This document shows positions 1 through 11,329 of a DNA stretch of 64,000 bases, piece by piece. This DNA comes from Alisma plantago-aquatica (Eukaryota; Streptophyta; Magnoliopsida; Alismatales; Alismataceae). Below the pieces are notes generated by a model. The model had not been told where the DNA came from, ran no database searches, and saw only the letters and a list, made by a program, of their open reading frames with translations. The DNA is taken from NCBI GenBank assembly GCA_963693085.1, contig OY856410.1, positions 890,829,835-890,893,834 of the forward strand, given 5' to 3'. Position 1 is the stretch's first letter. Every line of letters begins with the position of its first letter. The position numbers were made by a program, and so were the translations under genes.

Positions 1-148
1 CTATGTAAATGACCTTAGAATTGCTTTGTAATCACTTGTAATGATTGTATGACTTGTAATTAAGCTTAGAAAAATTATTGGGACACAAAAATCCATCATT
101 TGTATAGTTCAACGAAAATTCCAAAATACCCATAATAGGGATTTTGTC

Positions 149-394
149 AGCCGAATTCCAAACTCGGCCGATCCATATATTCTGGAATTTTTGTTGCAAT
201 CGGCCGAGTTACAAACTCATCCGATTCCCGTTCGGTCGAGTTTCTAGCTAGGAAACTCGGCCGATCCACTGATCGGTCCAAGATGAAAGTCGACCGATCG
301 GCCGAGTTTCTCCAAGGGAACTCGGCCGACAGTCTAGCTTTCAGCCTTGTCTTTTAGTGGTTCGACCGAATTGCCTTTATAGAAACTCGGCCGA
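149..394. repeat. Array of TCGGCCGA palindromes and hairpins
   Basis: The self-complementary octamer TCGGCCGA occurs at 164, 200, 257, 298, 322 and 387. Several copies pair into longer hairpins. At 232-264 the arm TCGGTCGAGTTTC faces GAAACTCGGCCGA, and at 298-329 two TCGGCCGAG arms face each other across about 8 nt. The array lies upstream of the TATA box, in what would be the U3 region, and is GC-rich against an AT-rich background. Its function is unknown. Confidence 0.8.
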
Positions 395-530
395 TCAGAC
401 TGTAATGGAATGCAGAAAAGTGATTCTAGCCGTTGTGGAGTTGCAACAAGTGAAAATAGATCCGTTGCAAGCCACAAAACGGCTAGTTTTCGTTCACAAG
501 TGTTCCCAAAGGCTAAGAGGCATCCCCGGC

Positions 531-538
531 TATAAATA
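531..538 (+). promoter_or_regulatory. TATA box of LTR
   Basis: TATAAATA follows a GC-rich CCCCGGC and precedes the LTR's CT-rich leader. Initiation would be expected roughly 25-35 bases downstream. Recognition is by motif and position inside the LTR only. Confidence 0.6.
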
Positions 539-854
539 GGACCCCTTGGGATTCATTCTAAGGTTGAGCATTCATTGCAAACTCTTTGTGAGGTTTCTAT
601 TCTATAGTTGAGTGCTTCCTACAGCCTCCTCTCTCTCTCTAAGCTTAATCACTTGCTACATCCATTAGAGTGAGTAGGAAATCTGTAAGAGAGCTAGTCC
701 CATTTGTATATCTTATGAAGCTCTCACTTCTACAACCTCCCCATCTCTCCATTTCAATCATGAAGATGAAGGTTCTCTCTCTTGTCCAAGAGAGGTGAAG
801 AAGAATAAGGGAAGGAGTCCCTTGGTGAAGATCAAGGATGAAGACTTGGAGCTA

Positions 855-1076
855 GAGTGGGTAAGCCCTTGGAGAAGGCAGAAGACTCAAGCTCAAGTGG
901 GTAAGTCCTTGGTGGAAAGCTTCTCCGAGTGAAGGTGAAGTCAAAGGCGGAAGATCCAAGAAGAGTGGGTAATTCCTGCAAGGCCGAAGACTTGTGCAAG
1001 AGTGGGTAAGTCCTTGGAGAAGGCCGAAGACTCTTGCAAAGTGGGTAAGTCCTTGGTAAGATTGAAGACTCTTTGT
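855..1076 (+). repeat. Degenerate ~40 bp tandem repeat in LTR
   Basis: The phrase GTGGGTAAGTCCTTGG, with variants, recurs about five times at intervals of 37-66 bases, each followed by a purine-rich GAAGACT-type stretch. It lies near the 3' end of the LTR. Element C has a comparable but unrelated-looking purine repeat at the same relative place (28800-28980). Confidence 0.65.
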
Positions 1077-1137
1077 ATTGGATAGCTCTATTCACCCCCC
1101 CTCTAGAGCACCTAAGTCACCCATATAGGATCCAACA

Positions 1138-3235
1138 CTTCTTTCTTATGGATGCACGAATAGCCTCCAGGGAGTGTGCCTCGACTTCAATGGCTTCATA
1201 TCCTTTCCCCTTTGCCCAATGTAGTGCGCCTCTAATAGCTAGCATCTACAATGTTGCGACGTATGTCCCCTCGCTGGCCTTCTCCCCCACGACCTCGACG
1301 AGTCTCCCCATGTCATCCCTGACCGCCCACCCAATCCCTACTCCTCCGTCCTCCCCAACTGAGCCATCAACATTGATCTTGCACCTGCCTTGCAGTGGCT
1401 TCGTCCAGCCACCGCCCCTCCCTGTGGCTCTTCCCGTGCCCCCCGCTTCCTCGCTCACCTTCCAGTTGTCGTCTTCCTCCCCCACACGTCCCACTCCCCT
1501 TCTTGCCCTGCCCCACCCTGCATCCTCCCAGCTGCCTACTCGCAGCGCTGCATTGCCACCTCCCCTCGCCCCACCCCCCGCTTCACCTCTTCCCCTCCTC
1601 GCCGCTTCCCCGATTCGCTGAGAATGTTGCACACCGTTTCCACCCTCTCCGCTTACACCCCCTGCCACCACGTCGCCCCTGCTCCCATGCAGCACCTCGC
1701 TCCCCGACCCCTCCCCTTGGTATGTGGTGCTTGTCCCTCCTCCATGCTGCTGTCGCGTTCCACCGTGCCCATCCTCTCCCCCCTTCTCTCTTTGCTGCTG
1801 CCTTCCCCCACACATCATCGCCAGCGCTTCCCTCAACATATATCCACTATTTATATCGTTGCTTTGGAATGTCCGCCTGCATCTAGATCTCCATGCCGTC
1901 CACAGCCCAGCCACCATATACACTTATTCTTCCATGGAACTCCTCTCCAGAGCTTCACCCACTGCCTGCACTATATCCTCATCGCTACATCCTTCAACCC
2001 ACATCTGCACTTCCCGTGGTGTTTGCTCCCAAATTTCCACAGCGTTGGGGCAGCGAAAAAACATGTGCAGTAATGTCTCTTTTTCTGCTCCACACAGCAT
2101 ACAAGTCCCATCTTCTAAGCAGTGTCGATCGTATAGCCGCCCCCTTGTAGCTAAGCATCCTGTGCATGTCCTCCATAGAAAGTGGGTTGTTTTCAGACTC
2201 CATCCCGCATGCCAGATTTTCTTCCAAAGATCGTCCCCTTGTCTCTGCACAAACCTCCTCGCTTCCTCTTTCCCAAGTAACCCCAGCCAATATGCTGATC
2301 GTACCGTGAATTCCCCATCCTTGGAAGGCCACCACATAAGACTATCTTCGGGTCTCCGCCAACTAAGTTGGATCGCACATATTCGTGTTACATAGGGTTC
2401 AGGAAAACATTCTTTTACTTTCTCTACCTCCCATTGGGTGCCCTCCTCTGTCATCAACTCCCTTACCGTACGGTAGCTTGGTCCCTCCGCTCTTTTGAAC
2501 CGTGCCAGTGTATCCTCTTCTTTCGACAGCCATTTATCTTCCCAAATATCCACCGTCCTCCCGTCCCCCACCCTCCATTGTACCCCTTCCTTTAGTAGTG
2601 CCTTTTCTCCCCATAAGCTCCGCCAAGAAAAGCTAGGATTGTATCCCCTTCTCGCTTCCCATATGGATGACTTTGGGTAATACCTTGCCTTCAGTACTTT
2701 TGTCACGAGGGCTTCCGAGTTATTTTCTATACGCCACAGCTATCAAGCAAAAAGAGCTTGGTTGAAAGTCTGAAAGTCTCTAAATCCCATTCCCCCTGTC
2801 TCTTGGGTTTGCACATTCTCTCCCAGCTCAGCCAAGACATCTTCTTTTTTTTTATCTTTTGCTCCCCAACAAAATCTAGCTACCATCCTCTGCAACTCCG
2901 TTATGGTTCCCATGGGTAGCTGAAAAATACTCATAATGTATGTGGGTATGGCATGGGCGACTGCTTTGATTAACACTTCTCGTCCTGCCTTTGATAATAA
3001 TTTTTCCGACCACCCTTGCAGCTTCCTCCATACCCTGTCCCTGATGAAGCTGAACACTTGCTTTTTAGACCTCCCCATGGATGTTGGGAGGCCCAGGTAA
3101 CTCGCATTCCTGTCCACCACCCGCACCCCTAGCAGCTGTCTCAGCTCCTCCTTTTTTTCCGCCTTCACCCCTTTGCTGAACAAAACTTTCGTCTTAGAGA
3201 AATTAATCAGTTGTCCCGATGCCATATAATTAAGT
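1138..3235 (-). pseudogene. LINE ORF2 3' part (RT C-terminus, zf-RVT, RNase H)
   Basis: The minus strand encodes the downstream half of a plant L1-type LINE ORF2. From right to left it shows the C-terminal part of reverse transcriptase (3225-2743, with SGQLINFSKTKV and YLGLPTSMGRSKK), the zinc-finger-like zf-RVT region (2706-1924, with FLWRTCTGCLATRGRL and CMLCGAEKETLLHMFFRCP) and an RNase H-like domain (after 1923, with CKINVDGSVGEDGGVGIGW). All three lie in one reading frame broken only by stop codons at 2743-2745, 2740-2742, 1924-1926 and 1246-1248, with no frameshift. RNase H homology continues past the last stop to about 1138. The catalytic RT half is missing on the right, which fits usual 5' truncation. 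The left end is lost at the LTR boundary. C-rich overlapping plus-strand reading frames are shadows of this gene. Confidence 0.88.
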
Positions 3236-6200
3236 AGATACCATATAATTACTTATTACATTGATACTCCCCCTTGAGGACGAGAATGTACATCATGCAT
3301 TCCCAATTTGTTACACATATAGTTGAAGGATGTAGGTGGAAGTGACTTGGTGAAGATGTCAGCAATATCTTCTCCGGTCTTTACAAATGGAATGGGATTT
3401 TTTTGGCACTAATCAAATCGCGTACAAAGTCACAATCAAGATCTGTTTTCTTTGTGCGTTCATGAAAAACATGGTCGTTTTCTGTATGGTTTGCTACTTG
3501 ATTGTCACATTTAAGGATGCCTAGAGATGATATCAGAATGCCAAGTTCGTGGAGAAATAATGTCACCTCTTGGATCTTACAACAAACATGGGCCATAGTC
3601 CTATACTTCGCTTCAATGCTAGAACAAGAAAAAATGATTGCTTCTTACTTTGCCATGTAATGGGATGATTTCCCCAGAGGACACAAATACCAAATGTGGA
3701 TCTCTTGTAATTGACTCTACGACCCACTCATCATCAACATAATAGGTAAGGGTGGTATCTAAGGAAGGATGTCTTTTGTAGAGAAGACCTCTTCCCAAGG
3801 CACCTTATTGTAGAATCCTATGTACTAAGACCCAATGACCAACGAGATATTTAGCCATGTTTTGACTAACCACATTGACTGCAAAGACAATTTCTTCATG
3901 GATGATTGTTATGTAAATAAACTTCCCAGTTGTGCATTGGTATTATTCAAGATCATGGAAAGACTCTCCCTTAGACGTGAGTTTGATGTGGTAGTCCATG
4001 GTAGAGGAAACATGCTTGGATTCAAGCATTCTGGAATCAAAGAAATTCTAGGAAATATTTTCATTGTAGAGAGTTAGATGCCACTGTTGAAACGTAAAAC
4101 TTCATTACCCCAATAAAAAAACCCTGCAAAGGTCCTTTGTACAGAAATGTGATCTGTGAGATTCCATCAAAGTTGAAATGTTTATAGTGTCGCTGCCAAT
4201 AGTGATTTTATCATCCACCCAGACAACTAAATGATGATTCCTAATGGTGTTTTGAAGAAAAAGAGAGTGTGGTCACTGGAAGATCTGGAAAAAGTCAGAG
4301 AGGAAATGACATCATTGTGCTTGTTGAACCACACTTTAAGGCGACTGCTTGAGGCTGTAGGGGTACCATTTGAGATGGAAGACATGAGAAGACTTCCCTT
4401 TAATGGTGAATCTTAGTTTTTTCTACATATAAACGTCCTCCTCTAGTTGACCATGAAGGAAGGCATTTTTTATGTCAAGCTGATATGGAGGCCAATCTTT
4501 TTGAGCGACCACACATATAACAAGTCGATTGGATTCTTACCTGGGTGCGATGAAATGAGATACTAGGTTCCATTCTCATGCAAACTTGTCATTTTTTCAC
4601 GTAACAAAACTTTCCAACTAGGGTGTCAGAGAGCCTCATGATAGTTTTTGGAATTTGGATGAATCTAAATGTTCAACAATGTTTTTTGCATTACGAGAAA
4701 GATTCGAAAGACATGTGCAAGAAATGGGATGATGAGTGCAAGACCATGTATCCTTTTGAAGTGACATAATCATGTTGAATCCTTACAATTATATGATTAA
4801 GGCATGATTTAAACTTGGGGATTCTACATTTTGCGCCATCAATAGACATCAGAAAACTCGTGAATTTAATTTGTTTCAAGAGGAACATTAGGCTCCACCA
4901 GATTAATGGGATGGTTAATGGGAGAATCAAAGGGAGGATACTCCAATGAAATTGACTCCACTGTATGAGATAGATCTAGCTCAACAAATTCATTAGGAGG
5001 TGGCAATGACATAGATCAAGGTGTGGCAACAAAAATATCAAACTTGTTGAAAGTAACATCGGCCGAGACATATATACGGTAGTGCAACCAAAAATGTGTG
5101 AAGAGAGATGAAAAATGTTGTCTTACGAAAAAAGAGAAAAGGGAATCTTTTTCAAAGAACTGAAGAAGGTTTTCAGTTCATAAAGTGGTAGGTTGTGAGA
5201 ACAACTTCATGCCATAAAGGTTTGGGGAAAATCTTTGAAAAGAAGAGCTCATGTAATATCCAAAAATGTTCATTCTTGCGCTCAACAACCCCATTTTGTT
5301 GTGGAGTGTGAGCACCAAAATGTTGGTGGACAACCAGATTCTTGAAGAAAAAAGACATCATGGATCCATGAACATATTCTAAAGCATTGTCGGTTATTTA
5401 CAGTTTAATGGATTTCCCAAATTTTGTTGAACTTGTTTTATAAAAGGCTTCAAAAATACCAAACAACTCATCAATGGATTTCTAAAGGTATATCTATGCC
5501 ATTTTTATGAAACCATCGACAAAATTAATAAAATAGTTTAATTTATTGAAATTAATGGTTTGAGATGAACCATATATGTCATGATGAATCAAATCAAAGA
5601 AAACTTTTTCACATAAAAAAGTATTGTAAGGAAAAGAAATTGTATTGTTCTTTCGTAATTGACAAAAGTCACATGGTATTCTTTTTAAACTAGATAATGA
5701 TGAATCCAAATGTTTGAGCTTGTCCTGGGATGGGTGACCGAAGCGATGCTGAAGCTAAATGGGTGACCAAGAATAAGAGAAGACTGAGGTGCAACATCAC
5801 TAAAGTAGTACATATCACCAACCCTATAGCTAGAACTAATTGTTTTCAATTTTCAAGAAACATATAACAAACTGACATGACTACCGATATTACATTATCA
5901 TTAGAGGAGTCAACAAGTTTGGAGATAAGCATTATGTTGAATGCAAAGTTAGAGACAAATGCACATAATGGAGTTTAAGTCTTTGGTGATATATTCACAC
6001 TGCCAAACTTTTAGACAATTTTAATTAAGCAAACTAAAAGCATGGTGAAGGAATTTGGAATATCATATTGAAAGGTTGAAAGTAGGTGTCTCATACCAGT
6101 CACGTGTTGTGTGGCCCCAGAGTAAACTATCTAGGAAAAGTTGGATGCTACCATGGATCCCCCATATTGTCTTGGTTGGAGCCCAGATGCACTAAATAGG

Positions 6201-6560
6201 TTGCATCATTTTAAATGGGTCATAGAGTCCCCAAATATAGTCTACATTGAGAAGCTTGGAAAAGTTGTTCACATTATATTGAAGAGATAGTGACAATGAA
6301 GGTGTCAACATTTTATGTGGCATGAGAAACACCTCCTCGCCCATGCCCATAGGGATGATCAGGCTTTTGTTAGCACTTCTCCCCAAGATGTTTTAACTTA
6401 TTAGTGAAGGTGCACATGTGCTTGGGAGCACGTCTACCATCCTCAGGCTCAGGCTACAACAACCATGACTAGATATGTGTTAGATGACATGGCTGGACTT
6501 TGTTGTAGATGTACATATGATTGCTATATATGAAAGAACCCAAGTTATATAGCTAATTTC
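3236..6560 (-). pseudogene. Decayed copia gag-pol (Ale/Ivana-like)
   Basis: Minus-strand copia domains run in the expected order from right to left. These are a gag zinc knuckle relic (about 6373-6414, CTFTNKLKHLGEKC), protease (6092-6124, SGATQHVTGM), GAG-pre-integrase (about 5710-5760), integrase N-terminus (5709-5494), integrase core end with HTPQQNGVVERKN (5361-5173), RT traces (about 4600-4230) and RNase H (3830-3381, with CDNQ and FHERTK). A polypurine tract, CCTCAAGGGGGAGT on the minus strand, lies at 3266-3279, so the 3' LTR began near 3260; only about 25 bases remain before the LINE. Many stops and frameshifts are present. The protease aspartate before SGAT reads as tyrosine. The lineage assignment is by motif feel and is uncertain. 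Confidence 0.82.
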
Positions 6561-7959
6561 TTACCTATCAACCTCCCCATTGTCTACTTTGTCACCCAAA
6601 GGATCTAGATAATACAAAGTTAGCATCTCCAGGACAATTACCAGCAACTCCAGATAATTATTACTGAGTGAAAGAAGGAAAAAAAAGAGAACTCAAAATT
6701 CATAGTGAAATGTAATTCAAAAAATATAATTATAAGCAAAGTTCTGAAAACATACCCAACATTGAAAGGAGCTATAATCAAACTATTTCTCGCATTACCA
6801 AAATATTTAATTGCACTAGAGAAGTAATCACAAAGAGAGTTTGGGTCTTTGTATACATGGATAATCAGTAATTGAACTGGAAATGCCACATGTATCAGTG
6901 AATGAAATCTCTATACATCCTATATAAGTACCTAGAAAACATATATGTATGCATTAATATATATTAGAAAACAAATCACCATATATTTACACATATATAG
7001 AACGAGGCATTTAGCCATATGATCCCATATTTTCCAAGATTCTATCATAATTGTATTCAACAAAGCATAAGTAAATAGCTCTGCAATATCTTCCAAGAGT
7101 ACACTAGTATCGTGAGCTTGTCCTGTAGTGTCCTCCTTAATATGGACCATCATAGTCGACCCTTCATCTAAGTTGCTTAGCCATAGTGTCAAACTCTACA
7201 CTTAGGACCTAACAGTTGAATATGCCCTTTTCAATCTAAGTAGGCAATTGAATATTTAGAGGAGGAAGTAAACAACGGACTGTAGGGGGTTTCTTAGGTG
7301 CTAGGATCTTCATATGTACATCCTCATATCAATTGCCAATTATATACGCATGTTTAAAAGGTTCAAAGATACAAATGTAATGAAAATATAGTATACATTA
7401 ATATAGATAACTCCCACTTTAAGCTACACAAGCACACTGCCTTCTGCATCACCTATCATCTCATACTCGGGGTGTCTATGTGGTAGTGGTACCTAATTCT
7501 AGGTGTCCTAGACAAGCTAGATAGACACAAAAACTGCATCAGTGGGCATTAGAACATCATGAATCATGTCACCTAGAAGGGGTGGGTAAGTGTAGCCTAG
7601 TGCAACGACATAGAATCCATGTTCTAGTAATATAAGACAAAATGACCTCAAACCCTACAAATTTGTGTATAGTGTTATATCCACCTAAACACAAACATAT
7701 TATAAATTCACCTGAAAGATTCTTATATCACAAACAGAAAAACACCGGGCATGCCAGCTGGTGGGTCTGTGATATTACTCCCAACCATCTTTGTCTTAGG
7801 GGGTCCACCTTGTATGAAGAGCGCAACAAAACATGCATTGTCTGGGGAGGTTGACACTAAGAAGCTTGATACTATCTCATTGTGTCCTCTATTCCCTTTG
7901 CAATCATTTCTTACACCTGCTCTTATGAAGGTCCTCCTTTTTTGACAAATTTACACTTC
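6561..7959. other. Unassigned AT-rich sequence
   Basis: I see no recognisable domain, repeat pair or RNA gene here. It lies between copia gag remains and the CACTA transposase remnant, and it could be the missing gag/5' LTR of the former or the C-terminal and 3' part of the latter. Short open frames (for example 7192-6932 minus) show no family motif. Confidence 0.4.
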
Positions 7960-10060
7960 TTTGATGATCCAAAATAGGATCTTATATTGACATCATCTCC
8001 TATGGCTGTAACACAACCAAGATGCTATGGAGTATCCAGAACAACTATCAATTCATTGATTTGGCCCTCAAGGATGACCTTGCCTTCTTTTCTTTGCTCA
8101 TAGGGCTCCCTCTAATCATCATCAACATTAATTGGTCAAAAAACATAACAACCAAGGGTAATATTTTCTTCATTAGAGTGTGATAATCATGAGATGTAAG
8201 ACCTACCAACTTCATATCCTTCATTGAGACCAATCTACATATGTTAGAGGATTTTCCCAATGGTATGCTAACATTAAGCAATCACTTGCAAAAAAAGTTC
8301 TCTTCTCTTGTCTGGATATTATGTAACAAGTAGGAGGTAAATATGTTTTTCAATCACTACTAACTTTTTTTGTTAATTCTTTCTTGGTACCCATTTCACA
8401 TAGGTCCATTCTAGATTTGAACAATATTTACTCTTACTTGGAATATTCGATAGAGTACCAAAAATGCTATCACAAACATTTTTCTCAACATGCATGACAT
8501 CGATTCAATGCCTAACTACTAAAAAACTCCAATAAGGAAGCTCCCATTGTATTTACATATTCTTGAATAAAGTTTTTTCACTCTGTATGGGAATAGTACA
8601 TTATGATCTCTTACTGAATGCATTTCCAAAGTGTTTTACTCTTCCATAAACAACCTCCCTTGATATAAGTTTAGGAGCACTCCGTTCCTCATTTGATCCA
8701 TTGAATGCTTTGCGCAACCTTCAGTAAGGATGCACTTTTATGAGAAACCTTTGACGACCAATATATAGTCTTGCTTCCATGCTTTAGTCATATTAAATAA
8801 ATGTTCTACTGACATATTGGGCACTCTTTGTATCCTTTTACATTGTATATAGACAAATTCACAAAGGATAGAAAATCATTAATAATGTAAAACAACATAG
8901 TGTGCAAAGAAAATGTCTCTTTACATGAAACATTATAGGTCATCACACAATTTTGCCCTGAGTTTCTTTGAGACCAATCTGAGTTTCAAAAAAAGCATCA
9001 ATATCATTGTCAGGTTGTTTGGGGCCCGATATCAACAAGGATGACATGACATGAAGAATGTATATAATAATCATAGATCCCAAGTGCTAATCATAACATC
9101 CCAAGTGCTATGTTGGGCACTTAAAGTTCTATATGGATTCATCCCATCAGTATAAAGTCTAATTCTTAGATTCTTGACTTCTTCACCAAATTTAGGGGTA
9201 CAATAAATAAATTTTTCTTCCATTTTGAGAAATTAAACGCATGTCATAGGATCTTGTCGTTGTTTTTCTTTGCCTCTGCATGCCAAGATAAATTCTACAC
9301 ATCCATGGTATTGGCAAACAAGTGTTGAAATCTTGGTATTATAGGTAGATACCACATCACCTTGGTAGGAGATCCAATTTTTGACTTACCTAAAGATGTC
9401 ATTTTGTACCTTGACGCCTCACATTTTGGACAATCTTTTAAATCATATAGTCCTTTTCTAATAACACACAGTCATTCAGACATTCATGCATCATCTTATC
9501 CTCCATTCTCATTGATCACAACATTTTCTTTAATTTGTATGTTGAGATTGGAAGCTCATTGTCTTGAGGAAGAATTTATTTTAACAAATACAATAGAGAT
9601 GTGAAGATTTAGTTTCTCCATCTTATGTTAGCCTTCAGAGTATACAATCTCAACACAACACTCAACTTCATAAACTTAGTACAACCTTAGTATAAGGGTC
9701 TCTCAACATCATGCTCAATGTTTCTAAATAAGGAAGGTGGATCGGCAAGAGATTTACCCCAAAACTATCTAGCATCACATCAATCATGTCTATCAGAACC
9801 AATTCTTTCACATCTACATCGTCGACAATTTCTACTTCAGCACAAGTACTACTATTGACATCTACTAATCTCATAGTAGGAGCCAATACCATTCTTCTTA
9901 GTTCTCTACAATCCAAATTGCACATGATATGAAATTTGATTTCATCAACAATGTCAAATTTCAAGTTGTTACTGCAATTCCTACATGGTCAATAGAACCT
10001 ATCTCCAGGTTGTTTTCTATGTTCCTTCACAAATTTTATAAACTGATCAAGACCAATAAT
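7960..10060 (-). pseudogene. Decayed CACTA (En/Spm) TNP2-type transposase
   Basis: Scattered minus-strand reading frames match the plant TNP2 transposase in order. The N-terminal transposase-associated zinc motif (PCRNC) is near 9985 and ETLSMMLRDPYTKVVLSL follows at 9724-9668. A CPKCEASRY-like zinc pair lies near 9430-9380, HAEAKKNNDKIL-like residues near 9280, a DGMNP motif near 9150 and a GPKQP-like motif near 9020. The HVEKNVCDS-like region is near 8480, followed by LVGLTSHDYHTLMKKILPLVV at 8220-8130. The protein would nick and join CACTA element ends. It is heavily frameshifted and non-functional. I could not find the CACTA termini. The match was made by eye, but the consistent order of short motifs makes it secure at family level. 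Confidence 0.8.
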
Positions 10061-10181
10061 TAATTGTGGCATGCAATGATTTCAAACAGACATCCATGAT
10101 TAATCCATTCTATGATCACATATATAATGAATATTGAATCATGTATTTAGAGATTATGATTTTGAGAATATGGTTTAGAGA

Positions 10182-10250
10182 TTAGGGTTTAATGTTTAGG
10201 GTTAAGGGTTTGTGGTTTAGGCTTTACAAATTAAGGGTTTAGGGTTTAGT
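10182..10250 (+). repeat. Degenerate telomere-like TTTAGGG patch
   Basis: Several imperfect units of the plant telomere heptamer occur here (ATTAGGGTTTAA, TTTAGGGTTAAGGG, TTAAGGGTTTAGGGTTTAG). They are interspersed with other bases, so this is a weak interstitial telomere-like stretch and not an array. Confidence 0.5.
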
Positions 10251-10849
10251 AATGAATGTTTACCACCTATCCCATTCTTAAACACCTGATCTCACTAGTA
10301 AGTGCATGATGTGTATTCGATGGTTAATAATATTTCGATAGCATTGCCCCCACAGTTCTCCAAGTACACCAATGTAGATGGGAAAATAGCCACATGCATA
10401 TGTACTTACAGAACAAACATGGAAGTGTCGGCAAAACATCTTAAAAACATAATACACATTATACACTTACATCTTAAGTGAGATTAAGTATTCAAGAATA
10501 GTCTCAAACAAGGCATATCCATGATTTACTCATAGTGAGTAGATGTTTGATGGATTTCTAAGACAACACAATATATATGTCTAAATTATGATTTACGCTT
10601 CAGAATTTAGGTAAATATAAATATATAAGATCATTTTTTGCTAATTTAGGTTATTCATATAAATTCATTGTAATCAATCCTTAGGTTAATTTATAAGCAT
10701 ACACCATATATAAACCTAATACAATTCATACCAGTTTAGGTAAATTCATATACATGTAAATCATATCAAGTTAATTAGATAATTATAGACAAATTGCATT
10801 GAACAATCAATTATAAATTATGCATTCAACAAAAAAATATAATTATATA

Positions 10850-11320
10850 GGAAGGAGAAGAATGACCTTCTACAGTAGGGGCAGAGGGCTCGTAGAAGGG
10901 GTAGAGTGAGTTGTTGGAGCAGAGGACAGTTGGAAGTTGGTAGAAAGAAGAAAAAGTAGAGGCAATGGTGGAGGGTGGTGGATGGCGATGGTGGTGAGGT
11001 GACAGGTGGCTGGCGTTGGTAGATGCACTGGAATTTGTAGCTAGGATGGTGGCTGGTAGTGGTGGTGGGTGGTGCATGCGCTAGTTTTGGTTGCACTGGT
11101 GGTGGTGGCTGCGTTGGTGGAGAGGCGGTAGGTGGTGGTGGATTGTGACATGTGAAGTAGTGGTTGGAGACAAAGGCAACAGAGATGAAAACTTGAGTAG
11201 AAACATTGGCGGTGGTCAACACGAGAAACAGACCATGGTAGAAGAGAATGAAAGAATCACCAGAGCTAGGCATCACAATAATGAAATAGAGAATGTGGAA
11301 AAGAAATTTCATAGGTGCTA
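10850..11320. repeat. GGT/GGTGGTGG low-complexity tract
   Basis: The plus strand is rich in GTGGTGG and GGTGGT words, most densely at 10960-11150. Open frames on both strands exist only because this simple sequence lacks stops: proline/threonine-rich on minus, tryptophan/glycine-rich on plus. No gene is supported. Confidence 0.65.
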
Positions 11321-11329
11321 TTAAGTGAA

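Larger units (their letters stand above)
1..1137 (+). mobile_element. Copia-type LTR, cut by left window edge
   Basis: The sequence reads as most of a long terminal repeat of a Ty1/copia element in plus orientation. It holds a hairpin array (149-394), a TATA box (531-538), a degenerate ~40 bp tandem repeat (855-1076) and a closing stretch with ATTCACCCCCC at 1090-1100, a motif also found just before the end of the element C LTR at 29188-29196. The proposed end is the CA at 1136-1137, because LINE coding sequence resumes immediately after it. No primer binding site follows, so this is a 3' LTR or a solo LTR, not a 5' LTR. The TG start must lie left of the window. It is not the same family as element C, although the architecture is similar. 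Confidence 0.7.

Noticed and set aside
1073..2395. Long proline/serine-rich plus-strand open frames
   Set aside because: They are antisense shadows of the minus-strand LINE ORF2, whose codons are GC-rich there; no domain and extreme composition.
10818..11324. Overlapping open frames on both strands, one with a hydrophobic start and proline-rich middle
   Set aside because: The sequence is a GGT-rich simple tract; open frames on both strands come from the lack of stop-forming words.
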